A stretch of DNA of 64,000 bases from Azospirillum sp. OGB3 (GTDB lineage: Bacteria > Pseudomonadota > Alphaproteobacteria > Azospirillales > Azospirillaceae): NCBI RefSeq assembly GCF_014192915.1, contig NZ_JACHYN010000001.1:124001-188000 (forward strand), written 5' to 3'. The notes below the pieces were generated by a model, which had not been told where the DNA came from, did no database searches, and was given only the letters and a program-made list of their open reading frames with translations. The position numbers and the translations under genes were made by a program. The stretch's first letter is position 1. Every line of letters begins with the position of its first letter. Positions 36,111-44,459 of the stretch are shown here, in pieces.

Positions 36111-36565
36111 GGCGCAACGCTCCTCATCAATGTCTCGAGTGAATGCTCTCATCTTGCCTTGTTAGCGTCCATATCACCTTGTTCGTAAAAGAACTCAACA
36201 AAGGTATTCGGCGCAATTGGACAGCATATTCGGCGAACTTTGCGCTCCGTTATACCTTGGAACCATCCGCAATCACTTGGAATCATCAATGAGATGGGAG
36301 GACGAAAGGGTGTTTCCCAATGGCGGCAGCGGCGCGATGGGCGCCGGACACGAAACGCTTCGACCAATCGATCATCCATAGGTCGAATGGTCCCGCGGCG
36401 GCGGATCGGTGAGAATTGCCGTCTCGCGTGGCAGACCTTTTGACCTCGGTCAATGCCGGGTAGCAACACGGCAACGATCATGCCATCTTCCTAACGTGCT
36501 AGGCCCGGCGGCTTGATCCCTCGGACGGCACCCGCCCCTTCGGATGAATGCGAACGGAACGCGCG
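36111..36565. other. Promoter region upstream of hemA
   Basis: This 455-base, AT-richer region has no credible gene. Short opposing frames overlap one another and lack ribosome sites. It carries an FNR-type box at 36440 and presumably promoters for hemA and for the divergent 137-residue gene. Confidence 0.5.
36440..36453 (+). promoter_or_regulatory. FNR/FixK-type box upstream of hemA
   Basis: TTGAC-CTCG-GTCAA is a perfect palindrome, with half-sites identical to those of the box before hemN. It lies 113 bases before the hemA ATG. FnrL control of hemA is established in Rhodobacter, so oxygen-responsive haem supply is likely here too. Confidence 0.72.
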
Positions 36566-37780
36566 ATGGATTACGAGAGCTTTTTCCGCACCCAGATCGC
36601 CAGCCTGAAACAGGATGGCCGCTACCGGGTCTTCGCCAACCTCGAACGGCACGCGGGGAACTTTCCGAAAGCCACCTTCCGCGACGCCTCCGGGACGGAG
36701 CGGGAGGTCACCGTGTGGTGCTCCAACGACTATCTGGGCATGGGCCAGAATCCGGTCGTCCTGAAGGCGATGCACGACGCCATCGACGGCGTGGGCGCCG
36801 GCGCCGGCGGAACGCGCAACATCTCCGGCACCAACATCTACCATGTGCTGCTGGAGCGCGAGCTGGCCGACCTTCACCAGAAGGAGGCGGCGCTGCTCTT
36901 CACCTCCGGCTACGTGTCCAACGACGCGACGCTGGGGACGCTGGGCAAGCTGCTGCCGAACTGCGTGATCCTGTCGGACGCGCTGAACCACAATTCGATG
37001 ATCACCGGCATCCGCAACAGCGGCGCCGAGAAGCACATCTTCCGCCACAACGATCCCAAGCATCTGGACGAGCTGCTGTCGCAGATCGCCCCGGACCGCC
37101 CGAAGGTCGTGGCCTTCGAGAGCGTCTATTCCATGGACGGCGACGTCGCTCCGATCCATGACCTGTGCGACGTCGCCGACAAGCACGGCGCCATGACCTA
37201 TCTGGACGAGGTGCACGCGGTCGGCATGTACGGCCCGCGCGGCGGCGGCGTGGCGGAGCGCGACGGCGCCATGGACCGGCTGACCATCATCGAGGGCACG
37301 CTCGGCAAGGCGTTCGGCGTCCAGGGCGGCTACATCACCGGTTCCACCGCGCTGGTCGACTGCATCCGCAGCTTCGCCGCCGGCTTCATCTTCTCCACCT
37401 CCCTGTCGCCGGTGCTCGCCGCCGGGGCGCTGGCCAGCATCCGCTATCTGAAGCAGAGCCAGACGGAGCGCGACCGGCACCAGGAGCGCGCGGCGACGCT
37501 CAAGCGGCTGATGGCCGAGGCCGGCCTGCCGGTGATGCCGTCGGCCAGCCACATCGTCCCGGTGATGGTCGGCGACGCCCACCGCTGCAAGCGCGCCTCG
37601 GACGAGCTGATGGAACGGCACGACATCTACGTCCAGCCGATCAACTACCCGACCGTGCCGCGCGGCGGCGAGCGCCTGCGCTTCACCCCCACCCCGCTGC
37701 ACAGCGACGCCGAGATGGCGCGCCTCGTCGACGCCCTGCTCGACGTGTGGAGCCGCCTGGACCTGCGCTTGGCGGCGTAA
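36566..37780 (+). CDS. hemA: 5-Aminolevulinate synthase
   Basis: ALA synthase condenses glycine and succinyl-CoA to 5-aminolevulinate, the first step of the Shemin haem pathway of alphaproteobacteria. The 404-residue protein begins [20 protein letters not shown]. It shows [31 protein letters not shown] (substrate loop), [30 protein letters not shown], and the PLP lysine Lys248 in [16 protein letters not shown]. The start is the ATG at 36566, not the in-frame one 18 bases earlier, because it matches the family N-terminus. An FNR-type box lies upstream. Confidence 0.97.
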   Translation: MDYESFFRTQIASLKQDGRYRVFANLERHAGNFPKATFRDASGTEREVTVWCSNDYLGMGQNPVVLKAMHDAIDGVGAGAGGTRNISGTNIYHVLLERELADLHQKEAALLFTSGYVSNDATLGTLGKLLPNCVILSDALNHNSMITGIRNSGAEKHIFRHNDPKHLDELLSQIAPDRPKVVAFESVYSMDGDVAPIHDLCDVADKHGAMTYLDEVHAVGMYGPRGGGVAERDGAMDRLTIIEGTLGKAFGVQGGYITGSTALVDCIRSFAAGFIFSTSLSPVLAAGALASIRYLKQSQTERDRHQERAATLKRLMAEAGLPVMPSASHIVPVMVGDAHRCKRASDELMERHDIYVQPINYPTVPRGGERLRFTPTPLHSDAEMARLVDALLDVWSRLDLRLAA

Positions 37781-37901
37781 CCCCTCCCCCCTCCTCCACG
37801 GTCCTGCCGCACGGGGGAGGGGATTCGGTGATCTCCGTGCGATGATGGCATCGGCGCTCTGGACTTGTGGGCCGGAGCGCCTTACCTTTAGGCGTTGATG
37901 A

Positions 37902-37919
37902 GAACGTTTCGCAACGTTC
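37902..37919. promoter_or_regulatory. Palindromic operator candidate before the PadR-like gene
   Basis: GAACGTT-TCGC-AACGTTC is a perfect seven-base inverted repeat, 40 bases before the start codon at 37959. Its position fits an autoregulatory operator of the winged-helix protein encoded next. Confidence 0.5.
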
Positions 37920-37958
37920 GGTCCGCAACCGTCGACAGCCACCGCCCAGGAGTTCGCC

Positions 37959-38504
37959 ATGTACCGTGACAACTCGCTGATGCCGAAGGAGGCCGTGCGC
38001 CTCGCCGTCCTGGGCACGCTGATCCAGAACGGGCCGCAGCGTTACGCCGAACTGGCCGGCGCGCTCCGCCATTTCCTCGACCGCATCGTCGGCCCGTCGC
38101 TCGACCTCATGGGCACGTCGTTGGAGATGCTGCGCTACGAGGGGCTGATCGAGGCGCTGGATGGCACCGGCATGGAGGACAACGCCCTGCTCGGCGCGAC
38201 CGTGGCCGGACGGGCGGAGTTCGACACGCTGATGCGCGCCAACGTCCGCGCCCCTTCGGCGGACGGGCTGAACAAGCTGGTCATCGCGCTGAAGCTGCGC
38301 TTCCTGCACCTGCTGGACGTCGAGTCGCAGCGCGACCAGATCGACCACCTCGCCTCCCTGTGCGAGACGGAGCTGGCCCGGCTGGGCGATCTGAAGCGGG
38401 CGAGTGCGGGGACCGACGGCCATTTCGCTGATTGGCTGGAGCACGACATCGCCCAGGCCGAGGAGCGGCTGGCGTGGTTCAACAATCTCCTGTCGCGGTT
38501 GTGA
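37959..38504 (+). CDS. PadR-like winged-helix regulator
   Basis: This 181-residue protein has a winged-helix N-terminus (KEAVRLAVLGTLIQNGPQRYAELAGALRHFL, then SLEMLRYEGLIEAL). It has a helical C-terminal domain (LRFLHLLDVESQRDQIDHLASLCETELARLGDLK) resembling the dimerisation domain of the Vir/PadR type. It probably acts as a dimeric repressor. The ligand and targets are unknown. A perfect palindrome just upstream suggests autoregulation. It lies between hemA and an Hpt-type signalling gene, all on the plus strand. Confidence 0.72.
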   Translation: MYRDNSLMPKEAVRLAVLGTLIQNGPQRYAELAGALRHFLDRIVGPSLDLMGTSLEMLRYEGLIEALDGTGMEDNALLGATVAGRAEFDTLMRANVRAPSADGLNKLVIALKLRFLHLLDVESQRDQIDHLASLCETELARLGDLKRASAGTDGHFADWLEHDIAQAEERLAWFNNLLSRL

Positions 38505-38616
38505 TCGGCGCGGCGTTTTCGCCGTCTTCCATGCGGACATTTGTTTCGCGTTAGGGTTCTGGTGTAGTTTTCGGGTTCATACTGCCTAACCCGAAAGCAT
38601 AGTCAGGACCCCTGCC

Positions 38617-39393
38617 ATGGCCTCCAACCTGTCGCCCGACGATCTTGAAGACCGCCTGCGCGTCGAATTCATGGACGACGCCCGCGACCGGCTGGAGGTG
38701 ATGAACGCCGCCCTGGAAGGCGTGGCCAAGGGCACGCGGGAGGAAACCGCGGTCATCGGCGTTCTCCGGCTGGAAGCCCACAATTTCAAGGGCATGGGCA
38801 CCAGCTTCGGCTACCCCACCGTCAGCCTCGTCGCGCACCGCCTGGAGGATTACCTGTCCGGCCTGAAGCGGTTGGAGGCGCGGGAACTGAACGACGCGCA
38901 GGTCTTCGTGGACCGGATCGCCGAGCTGGTGGACCGTGCCGAGCAGCCTCAGGTTGCGGAAACGAACCGGATCATCCGCGCGCTGCCGGTGCGCTACCAG
39001 TTCGAGATCACCGACATCCAGATCAGCAACGTCGAGATCATGCTGGTCACCCCGTCCAAGGTCGTCGCCAAGAAGGTTGGCGGGGAACTGGCGGCCTGCG
39101 GCTTCCGCACGGTGACGGTCAGCGATCCCATCGAGTCGATCAGCCTCGCCGTGCGCGTCCCGCCGGACATGCTGATCGCGTCGATGGTGATGGACGGCCT
39201 GTCCGGCCTGGACCTGATCCGCGGCCTGCGCGCCATGAGCGTCACCCACAACGTGCCGATGGCGCTGCTGACCTCGATGAGCCTGGACAACCCGGCCCTG
39301 AAGGAAATCCCGCACGGCGTCTCGGTCATCCGCGTCGGCGAGCATTTCGGCGACGACTTCGCGGCGGTGGTGGCGAAGCACAATCTCGGCTGA
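38617..39393 (+). CDS. Hpt domain protein with degenerate receiver domain
   Basis: The protein has 258 residues. The N-terminal helical domain carries LEAHNFKGMGTSFGYPTVS (about residues 50-68), matching the histidine phosphotransfer motif with His52. After a linker, residues 125-258 follow the receiver-domain pattern (VEIMLVTPSKVVAKKVGGEL, PPDMLIASMVMDGLSGLDLIRGLRAM, VPMALLTSMS). The paired acidic residues and the phospho-acceptor Asp are replaced (VTPS; IASMVMDG). The protein would accept phosphate on His but not on the receiver. No sensor kinase gene is adjacent. Confidence 0.78.
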   Translation: MASNLSPDDLEDRLRVEFMDDARDRLEVMNAALEGVAKGTREETAVIGVLRLEAHNFKGMGTSFGYPTVSLVAHRLEDYLSGLKRLEARELNDAQVFVDRIAELVDRAEQPQVAETNRIIRALPVRYQFEITDIQISNVEIMLVTPSKVVAKKVGGELAACGFRTVTVSDPIESISLAVRVPPDMLIASMVMDGLSGLDLIRGLRAMSVTHNVPMALLTSMSLDNPALKEIPHGVSVIRVGEHFGDDFAAVVAKHNLG

Positions 39394-39418
39394 GGTTCAG
39401 GAGTCTTGCGGGCAAAAA

Positions 39419-39552
39419 TGATTTCACGGATTTAGAGCACGGATGACACGGATTTTTCTTTGATCTTGCTCAGCAGAAGCGTCTCGAAAAGCCCTTGCTG
39501 AGAAAGCATCAAAAAATCCGTGTCATCCGTGAGAAGATCCGCGAAATCCGTG
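39419..39552. repeat. Long hairpin-forming inverted repeat of CACGGAT type
   Basis: A 20-base arm at 39438-39457 (CACGGATGACACGGATTTTT) is perfectly inverted at 39512-39531. Inside, TTTGAT/ATCAAA and CTCAGCA/TGCTGAG continue the stem. Outside, further CACGGATT copies lie at 39424 and 39546. The whole could fold into a hairpin of more than 90 bases. It lies between the convergent Hpt and SDR genes and is much less GC-rich than its surroundings. Confidence 0.85.
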
Positions 39553-39600
39553 TGAGTCTTGTGCCCTTGTCCCCTCACCTCCAACGGGCAACCACCCACA

Positions 39601-40338
39601 TCAATACAGGTGCTGCCCGCCGGTGATGAACATTTCCGTCCCGGTGACGTAGCCCGAGTCGGGACCGCACAAGTAGAAGATCACCGCCGCCACGTCCTCC
39701 GGCGTGCCCATGCGCTTCAACGGGATGCGCGGGATCAGCACGTCGTATTCGGGGCCGGTCATGGCGGTTTCGATCTCGCCCGGCGCCACGGCGTTGACGC
39801 GCACGCCGATCTCGGCGAACTCCACGGCCATCTCGCGGGTCAGGCCGGACAGCGCCGCCTTGGAGGTCGAATAGGCCGACCCCGCGAAGGGGTGCACCGA
39901 ATGGCCGGCGATCGAGGTCACGTTGACGATCGCCCCCTTCGCCCGGGACAGCGGCGCCGCGAAACCGCGGGCCAGCACCAGCGGGGCGAAGAAGTTCAGC
40001 TCGAACACCCGGTGCCAGCCTTCGATGGCCCCGTTCAGGCAGCCGAGACGCTCCTTGATCGGCGTCTTGGGCGAGATGCCGGCGTTGTTGATCAACGCGT
40101 GCAGCGGCGCCCCGTCCAGCGCCCGGTTGGCCTCCTCCAGGAAGCGGGCGCGGCTGTCCGGATCGGACAGGTCCGTCGGAATGTGGTGGGTCCAGTTCGG
40201 ATCGCGCCGGCAATGGTCCGGCACCTCCTCGCGGGAACAGGAAATGACCCGCCAGCCCTCGGCGCTGAAGCGCTGCACGGTGGCGTGGCCGATGCCCCGG
40301 CTCGCGCCGGTCAGAATGACGGTTTTACGGTGCGGCAT
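39601..40338 (-). CDS. Short-chain dehydrogenase/reductase
   Basis: This 245-residue SDR has the NAD(P) Rossmann motif TGASRGIG (residues about 10-17), INNAGIS, a catalytic Ser in NVTSIAGHSV, YSTSKAALS with the Tyr-x3-Lys pair, and a VAPGEIETAM loop. Arg after the Gly motif hints at NADPH use. The C-terminal GTEMFITGGQHLY matches 3-oxoacyl-ACP-reductase-like SDRs. The substrate is unknown. The start at 40338 begins just before the fold; the in-frame extension upstream was rejected because the fold starts at once. Confidence 0.92.
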   Translation of the reverse strand: MPHRKTVILTGASRGIGHATVQRFSAEGWRVISCSREEVPDHCRRDPNWTHHIPTDLSDPDSRARFLEEANRALDGAPLHALINNAGISPKTPIKERLGCLNGAIEGWHRVFELNFFAPLVLARGFAAPLSRAKGAIVNVTSIAGHSVHPFAGSAYSTSKAALSGLTREMAVEFAEIGVRVNAVAPGEIETAMTGPEYDVLIPRIPLKRMGTPEDVAAVIFYLCGPDSGYVTGTEMFITGGQHLY

Positions 40339-40480
40339 GATGTCCGAGAATACCCCGCTTCGCCACACCGCGCCAGCGCGGCCGTTGCCGGTCAGACCCT
40401 CCACCGTTGACGGGCGCCCTCCACCGCCCAACCTTCAGCCTGCGTCCAACCGTTTCACAGTGTCCAGGAGGACCGCCGAC

Positions 40481-41656
40481 GTGCTCCCCCGTTTGATGGC
40501 TGTCCTTCTGCTCTCCGGCGGCCTGCTGGCCGGTCTGGGCGACAAGGCTGCGGCGCAGGCCGCCCAGGCCAAGAATGCCTGCGTGCCGCCCGGCGGCTGG
40601 TCCGACGCCGCCGCCCGCCCGCTGAACGCCGCCGATTTGCTGCGCCGCGCCGCGGCGTCGCCCGCCGTGCTGCTGGGGGAGCGGCACGACAACGCCGACC
40701 ACCACCGCTGGCAGCTTCACAGTCTGGCGGCGCTGCACGCGCTGAACCCCGATCTGGCGGTCGGCATGGAGATGTTCCCGCGCAGCGTCCAGCCGATCCT
40801 CGACCGCTGGAGCGCCGGGCAACTGACCGAGGCGGAGCTGCTGCGCGAGACCAACTGGCCGAAGGTCTGGGGCTACGACGCGCGCTTCTACCTGCCGATC
40901 CTGCATTTCGCCCGGATGAACCGGCTGCCGGTGGTCGCGCTGAACGTCGACCGCGGGCTGGTCAGCCGCACCGGGCGCGAGGGCTGGGCCGCCGTTCCCG
41001 CCGGCGAGCGGGAGGGCGTGGGCGACCCGGCCCCTCCCCCCGCCTCCTACACCGAGCGGCTGCGCCAAGTGATGGCCGCCCACGGCCCGACCGAGCGCCG
41101 CTCCGGCAGTTTCGAGCGCTTCGTCGAGGCGCAATCCGTCTGGGACCGCGCCATGGCCGAGCGGATCGCCGAGACCCACCGCCAGACCGGCCGCACCGTC
41201 GTTGCCATCCTGGGCCAGGGGCACATCGAAGGCCGCGACGGCGTCCCCCACCAGCTGGCCGACCTGGGCATCCGGAACAGCGTCGTCCTGCTGCCCTGGG
41301 ACGAGGACCGCCCCTGCGCCGAGTTGGACGGGCGGATCGCCGACGCGGTCTACGGGCTGGGCGAAAGCGAGGCGCCGGCCGAGACGCCGCGCCCCCGGCT
41401 GGGCGTGATGCTGGAACCGGGACCGGAGGGTGTGCGCGTGCGCTCCGTCACCGAGGGCAGCGTCGCCGCCGCCGCCGGCCTGACGGCGGGCGACCTCGTC
41501 GTCGCGGCGGCGGGGTCGCCGGTGCGCGAGGCCTCCGACCTGACGGCGGTGGTGCAGCGCCAGGCCCCCGGCACATGGTTGCCGCTGACCGTGAGGCGCG
41601 AGCAGGGCACGGCGGAGCTGGTGGCGAAATTTCCCGCCGCACCGGTGGTGGAGTGA
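40481..41656 (+). CDS. ChaN-like haem-binding domain protein with C-terminal PDZ domain
   Basis: The protein has 391 residues. A signal peptide (LMAVLLLSGGLLAGLGDKAAAQA) is followed by a ChaN/Tiki-type domain: PAVLLGERHDNADHHRWQL, LNPDLAVGMEMFPRSVQPILDRW, VVAILGQGHIEGRDGVP. This domain in Campylobacter ChaN binds haem and relates to EreA-type and Tiki proteins. Residues about 305-391 form a PDZ domain (RLGVMLEPGPEGVRVRSV, AAAAGLTAGDLVVAAAGSPV). The GTG at 40481 is preferred: AGGAGGA lies eight bases before it. Its likely role is periplasmic, perhaps iron or haem handling. Confidence 0.82.
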   Translation: MLPRLMAVLLLSGGLLAGLGDKAAAQAAQAKNACVPPGGWSDAAARPLNAADLLRRAAASPAVLLGERHDNADHHRWQLHSLAALHALNPDLAVGMEMFPRSVQPILDRWSAGQLTEAELLRETNWPKVWGYDARFYLPILHFARMNRLPVVALNVDRGLVSRTGREGWAAVPAGEREGVGDPAPPPASYTERLRQVMAAHGPTERRSGSFERFVEAQSVWDRAMAERIAETHRQTGRTVVAILGQGHIEGRDGVPHQLADLGIRNSVVLLPWDEDRPCAELDGRIADAVYGLGESEAPAETPRPRLGVMLEPGPEGVRVRSVTEGSVAAAAGLTAGDLVVAAAGSPVREASDLTAVVQRQAPGTWLPLTVRREQGTAELVAKFPAAPVVE

Positions 41657-41677
41657 TCAGGAGCTAGTGATCAGGAG

Positions 41678-42262
41678 CTAGAGCATCCGCTCCCACTGCG
41701 CCAGCACGTCCGGCGTGGGGTTCACCGCCGGGGCGAAGTCCTGGCGGCCCAGCCGCGACCGGTGCTCACGCAAGGCCCACTGGACGGTCGGGAAGGCCAG
41801 ATCGTCCCAGGGGATCTCCTCCCAGCGGAACAGCCCGACCTCCTGGCTTTCCGGCCCGGCGGACACGTCCGGCGACAGCAGGCGGGCGCGGAAGATCATC
41901 TGCACTTGGCTGATGCGCGGGATGTCGTAGACGGCGAGCAGCGAGTCGATGGCGATCCTGGCCCGCGCCTCCTCCCACGCCTCACGGGCGGCTCCCTCCA
42001 TGGTGCTCTCCCGCTCCTCCATGAAGCCGGCGGGCAGCGTCCAGTAACCCTTGCGCGGTTCGATGGCGCGGCGGCACAGCAGGATGCGGTCCTCCCACGT
42101 CGCCACCGACCCGACGACGATCAGCGGGTTCTGGTAGGCGATGTAGCCGCAGTCCGGACAGGTCAACCGCTCGCGGTCCTCGCCGGGCGGGATGGTGCGG
42201 ACGCGGGGGCCCTTGAGGGGGCCGGCAGGGAGACCTGTGGGGGCGGACGGATCGTCGGGCAT
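41678..42262 (-). CDS. NUDIX hydrolase
   Basis: The protein has 194 residues. The Nudix box GFMEERESTMEGAAREAWEE (within GX5EX7REUXEE) is complete at about residues 85-104, so it should hydrolyse a nucleoside diphosphate derivative with Mg2+. An N-terminal CPDCGYIAYQNP resembles half of the zinc ribbon found in NudC-like or ADP-ribose hydrolases. The second Cys pair is absent. ILLCRRAIEPRKGYWTLPAG is the usual strand before the box. The start at 42262 is the first sensible ATG; the upstream frame overlaps the rmuC promoter. Confidence 0.92.
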   Translation of the reverse strand: MPDDPSAPTGLPAGPLKGPRVRTIPPGEDRERLTCPDCGYIAYQNPLIVVGSVATWEDRILLCRRAIEPRKGYWTLPAGFMEERESTMEGAAREAWEEARARIAIDSLLAVYDIPRISQVQMIFRARLLSPDVSAGPESQEVGLFRWEEIPWDDLAFPTVQWALREHRSRLGRQDFAPAVNPTPDVLAQWERML

Positions 42263-42354
42263 CCGTCGGATATGGCGCAGACGGGGACGGCGGGCAAGCC
42301 CGCATCGCCGACCCGAATCGCGAGCGGAACGGAACCACCAGTGGGTTCTTCTTT

Positions 42355-42369
42355 GTTCATTGCCCGTTC
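42355..42369 (+). promoter_or_regulatory. LexA (SOS) box of rmuC
   Basis: GTTC-ATTGCCC-GTTC matches GTTC-N7-GTTC exactly and lies 81 bases before the rmuC ATG. A third GTTC lies ten bases to the left at 42345-42348. Control of rmuC by LexA fits its link to DNA recombination. Confidence 0.72.
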
Positions 42370-42393
42370 TCTTTCCTGATTCGTTCCTGTAAT

Positions 42394-42420
42394 CTCGCCT
42401 GTGGTCTCGCCTGTGGTCTC
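42394..42420 (+). repeat. Short tandem repeat before rmuC
   Basis: CTCGCCTGTGGT occurs twice in tandem and is followed by CTCG. It sits between the LexA box and the rmuC start and would be transcribed as leader. Confidence 0.6.
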
Positions 42421-42449
42421 GGCATTTGCAGCGTTCTTTGGGGAATTTC

Positions 42450-43940
42450 ATGCAGTTCGCGTTCGACGCACAGTCGGTGCTTCTCGGCGGCCTTGCCGGT
42501 GCCCTTCTCGGGGGGATCCTCGCCGGCATGATCGTGCGCCTCTACGCCGCACGCGCCGAGGCGGAGGCCGCCGCCATCCACGCCGAACTGGTCACCCGGC
42601 TCGACGTCGCCGAGCGAATCGAGGGCGACCTGCGCGAGGAGGTGGAGGCCCGCGACCACCAGATCGCCCGGCTGACCGGCGAGCTGTCCGCCGCCCGCGA
42701 ACGGCAGGCGGAGCTGTCCACCACGCTGGCCCGCGAGCGCGCGTCGTCGGCGGAGAAGCTGGCCCTTCTGGAGCGCGCGCAGGCCACCCTGTCCGACAGC
42801 TTCAAGGCCCTGTCGGCGGAGGCCCTGCGCTCCAACAACCAGAGCTTCCTCGACCTCGCCAAGGAGACGCTGACGACCTTCCAGGAGCAGGCGCGCGGCG
42901 ACCTGGAGAAGCGGCAGACCGCCATCGCCGACATCGTCGCCCCGGTCCGCCAGTCTCTGGAGCGCATGGACGGCCAGATCCAGGAGATGGAGCGCAGCCG
43001 CGCCGGCGCCTATGAGGGGCTGAAGCAGCAGGTGCTGTCGCTGGTGGAGACGCAGGCCCAGCTCCGCGCCGAGACCGGCAACCTCGTCCGCGCCCTGCGC
43101 AGCCCGGTGGCGCGCGGGCGCTGGGGCGAGATCCAGCTCCGCCGGGTCTGCGAGATGGCCGGGATGCTCGACCATTGCGACTTCGCGGAGCAGATGAGCG
43201 TGGAGGCCGCCGGCGGGCGGCTGCGCCCCGACCTTGTGGTCAAGCTGCCCGGCGGCAAGACCATCGTGGTGGACGCCAAGACGCCGCTGGAAGGCTATCT
43301 CGACGGGGTGCAGGCCGCCGACGACGGCGCCCGCCGCGACGGGCTGTCGCGCCACGCCCGCCACGTGCGGGAGCATATGAAGCAGCTCGGCACCAAGGCC
43401 TATTGGGACCAGTTCACGGACTCGCCGGAATTCGTCGTGCTGTTCCTGCCCGGCGAGAACTTCTTCTCCGCGGCGCTGGAGCACGACCCGGCGCTGATCG
43501 AGGCGGGCATCGACCACCGGGTGATCCTGGCCACCCCGACGACGCTGATCGCGCTGCTGCGCGCCGTCGCCTACGGCTGGCGCCAGGAGCGGCTGACCGA
43601 CAGCGCCCGCGAGATCAGCGCGCTCGGCGCCGAGCTTTACAAGCGCCTGCACGACCTGGGCGGCCATATGGAGCGGCTGGGCGGGCAGCTCGAAAAGGCC
43701 GTGGGCAGCTACAACGGGGCGGTCGGCAGCCTGGAGTCCCGCGTGCTGGTCACCGCCCGCCGCTTCCGCGACCTGCACGCCACCCCGGACAGCGCCGAGG
43801 AGATCCCCCTGCTGGAACCGCTGGACCACGCCCCGCGCCCGCTCCAGGCGCCGGAGTTGCGCACGGCCGAGCCTCGGGCCGCGGAATTGAGGGCGACAGA
43901 ATTGAGGGCGGCGGAACTGCGAGCGGCGGCCAGGGCCTAG
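42450..43940 (+). CDS. rmuC: DNA recombination protein RmuC
   Basis: RmuC limits inversion-type recombination at short inverted repeats and has a nuclease-like fold. The 496-residue protein starts with a membrane anchor (VLLGGLAGALLGGILAGMIVRLY). A long coiled coil follows (about residues 30-190), then the conserved core RWGEIQLRRVCEMAGMLDHCDF, VVDAKTPLEGYLDG and WDQFTDSPEFVVLFLPGENFFSAAL. The tail has tandem AELRA-type repeats encoded by 43864-43935. The ATG at 42450 follows GGGGAA. It is divergent from the NUDIX gene and is preceded by a LexA box. Confidence 0.93.
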   Translation: MQFAFDAQSVLLGGLAGALLGGILAGMIVRLYAARAEAEAAAIHAELVTRLDVAERIEGDLREEVEARDHQIARLTGELSAARERQAELSTTLARERASSAEKLALLERAQATLSDSFKALSAEALRSNNQSFLDLAKETLTTFQEQARGDLEKRQTAIADIVAPVRQSLERMDGQIQEMERSRAGAYEGLKQQVLSLVETQAQLRAETGNLVRALRSPVARGRWGEIQLRRVCEMAGMLDHCDFAEQMSVEAAGGRLRPDLVVKLPGGKTIVVDAKTPLEGYLDGVQAADDGARRDGLSRHARHVREHMKQLGTKAYWDQFTDSPEFVVLFLPGENFFSAALEHDPALIEAGIDHRVILATPTTLIALLRAVAYGWRQERLTDSAREISALGAELYKRLHDLGGHMERLGGQLEKAVGSYNGAVGSLESRVLVTARRFRDLHATPDSAEEIPLLEPLDHAPRPLQAPELRTAEPRAAELRATELRAAELRAAARA

Positions 43941-44141
43941 GGCCGAAGTCTGCAACCCAGATTTGCCCGTCTTGTTTCGCCTTGCAAAGGAGGGGAGCGG
44001 TCCCAATTTCCCTCCTGTCATTCTGCTTCGGACTGCCGGCCTGCTACGCCTTCGGGTGCCCAGATCGTCGCTATGCCTGGACACAGTCTGATGCGCCGCA
44101 CCGGCCGATGCGGCGCCTTTCATACTAATCGGAGAGCAATC

Positions 44142-44351
44142 ATGCCCGTCGGTACCGTCAAGTGGTTCAACAGCACCAAGGGTTATGGCTTCATTCAGCC
44201 GGACAACGGTGGCGCGGACGTCTTCGTCCATATCTCCGCGGTCGAGCGCGCGGGCCTGCGCAGCCTGAATGAAGGCCAGAAGGTGTCCTACGAGGAGCAG
44301 CGCGATCCGAAGCGCGGCAAGACCTCGGCGGAGAACCTGAAGGCCGTCTGA
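44142..44351 (+). CDS. Cold-shock domain protein (CspA family)
   Basis: This 69-residue single-domain cold-shock protein shows the RNA-binding motifs KGYGFIQPD (RNP1) and DVFVHIS (RNP2) with [10 protein letters not shown] at the start. It would bind single-stranded RNA or DNA as a chaperone. GGAGAG lies six bases before the ATG. About 200 untranslated bases precede it, in keeping with the long leaders of csp genes. A perfect intrinsic terminator follows. Confidence 0.95.
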   Translation: MPVGTVKWFNSTKGYGFIQPDNGGADVFVHISAVERAGLRSLNEGQKVSYEEQRDPKRGKTSAENLKAV

Positions 44352-44379
44352 GCCACGTCTCACGGCACGGCATCGGAGG

Positions 44380-44406
44380 GGGCACCGGGAAACCGGTGCC
44401 CTTTTC
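44380..44406 (+). terminator. Intrinsic terminator of the cold-shock gene
   Basis: GGGCACCGG-GAAA-CCGGTGCCC is a perfect nine-base stem with a GAAA tetraloop followed by TTTTCC, 29 bases after the stop. Confidence 0.9.
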
Positions 44407-44459
44407 CGTTGCGCGCTTTTCCTCTACAAGCACCCCCCTGACGTTCGGAGTTTCCCCCC

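Noticed and set aside
37784..37821. CCCCTCCCCCC...GGGGGAGGGG after hemA as another full copy of the GC-rich element.
   Set aside because: Only a fragment of the inner arms is present and the characteristic ends are missing. It may just be a hairpin terminator-like sequence.
39601..40431. A longer SDR frame beginning at 40431.
   Set aside because: The added 31 residues have no homology pattern and run into the promoter of the divergent ChaN-PDZ gene. The fold starts at 40338.
43864..43935. Tandem GAATTGAGGGCG-like units at the end of rmuC, considered as a mobile or CRISPR-like repeat.
   Set aside because: The units are short, in frame and encode degenerate AELRA repeats of a coiled tail. There are no spacers or cas genes.
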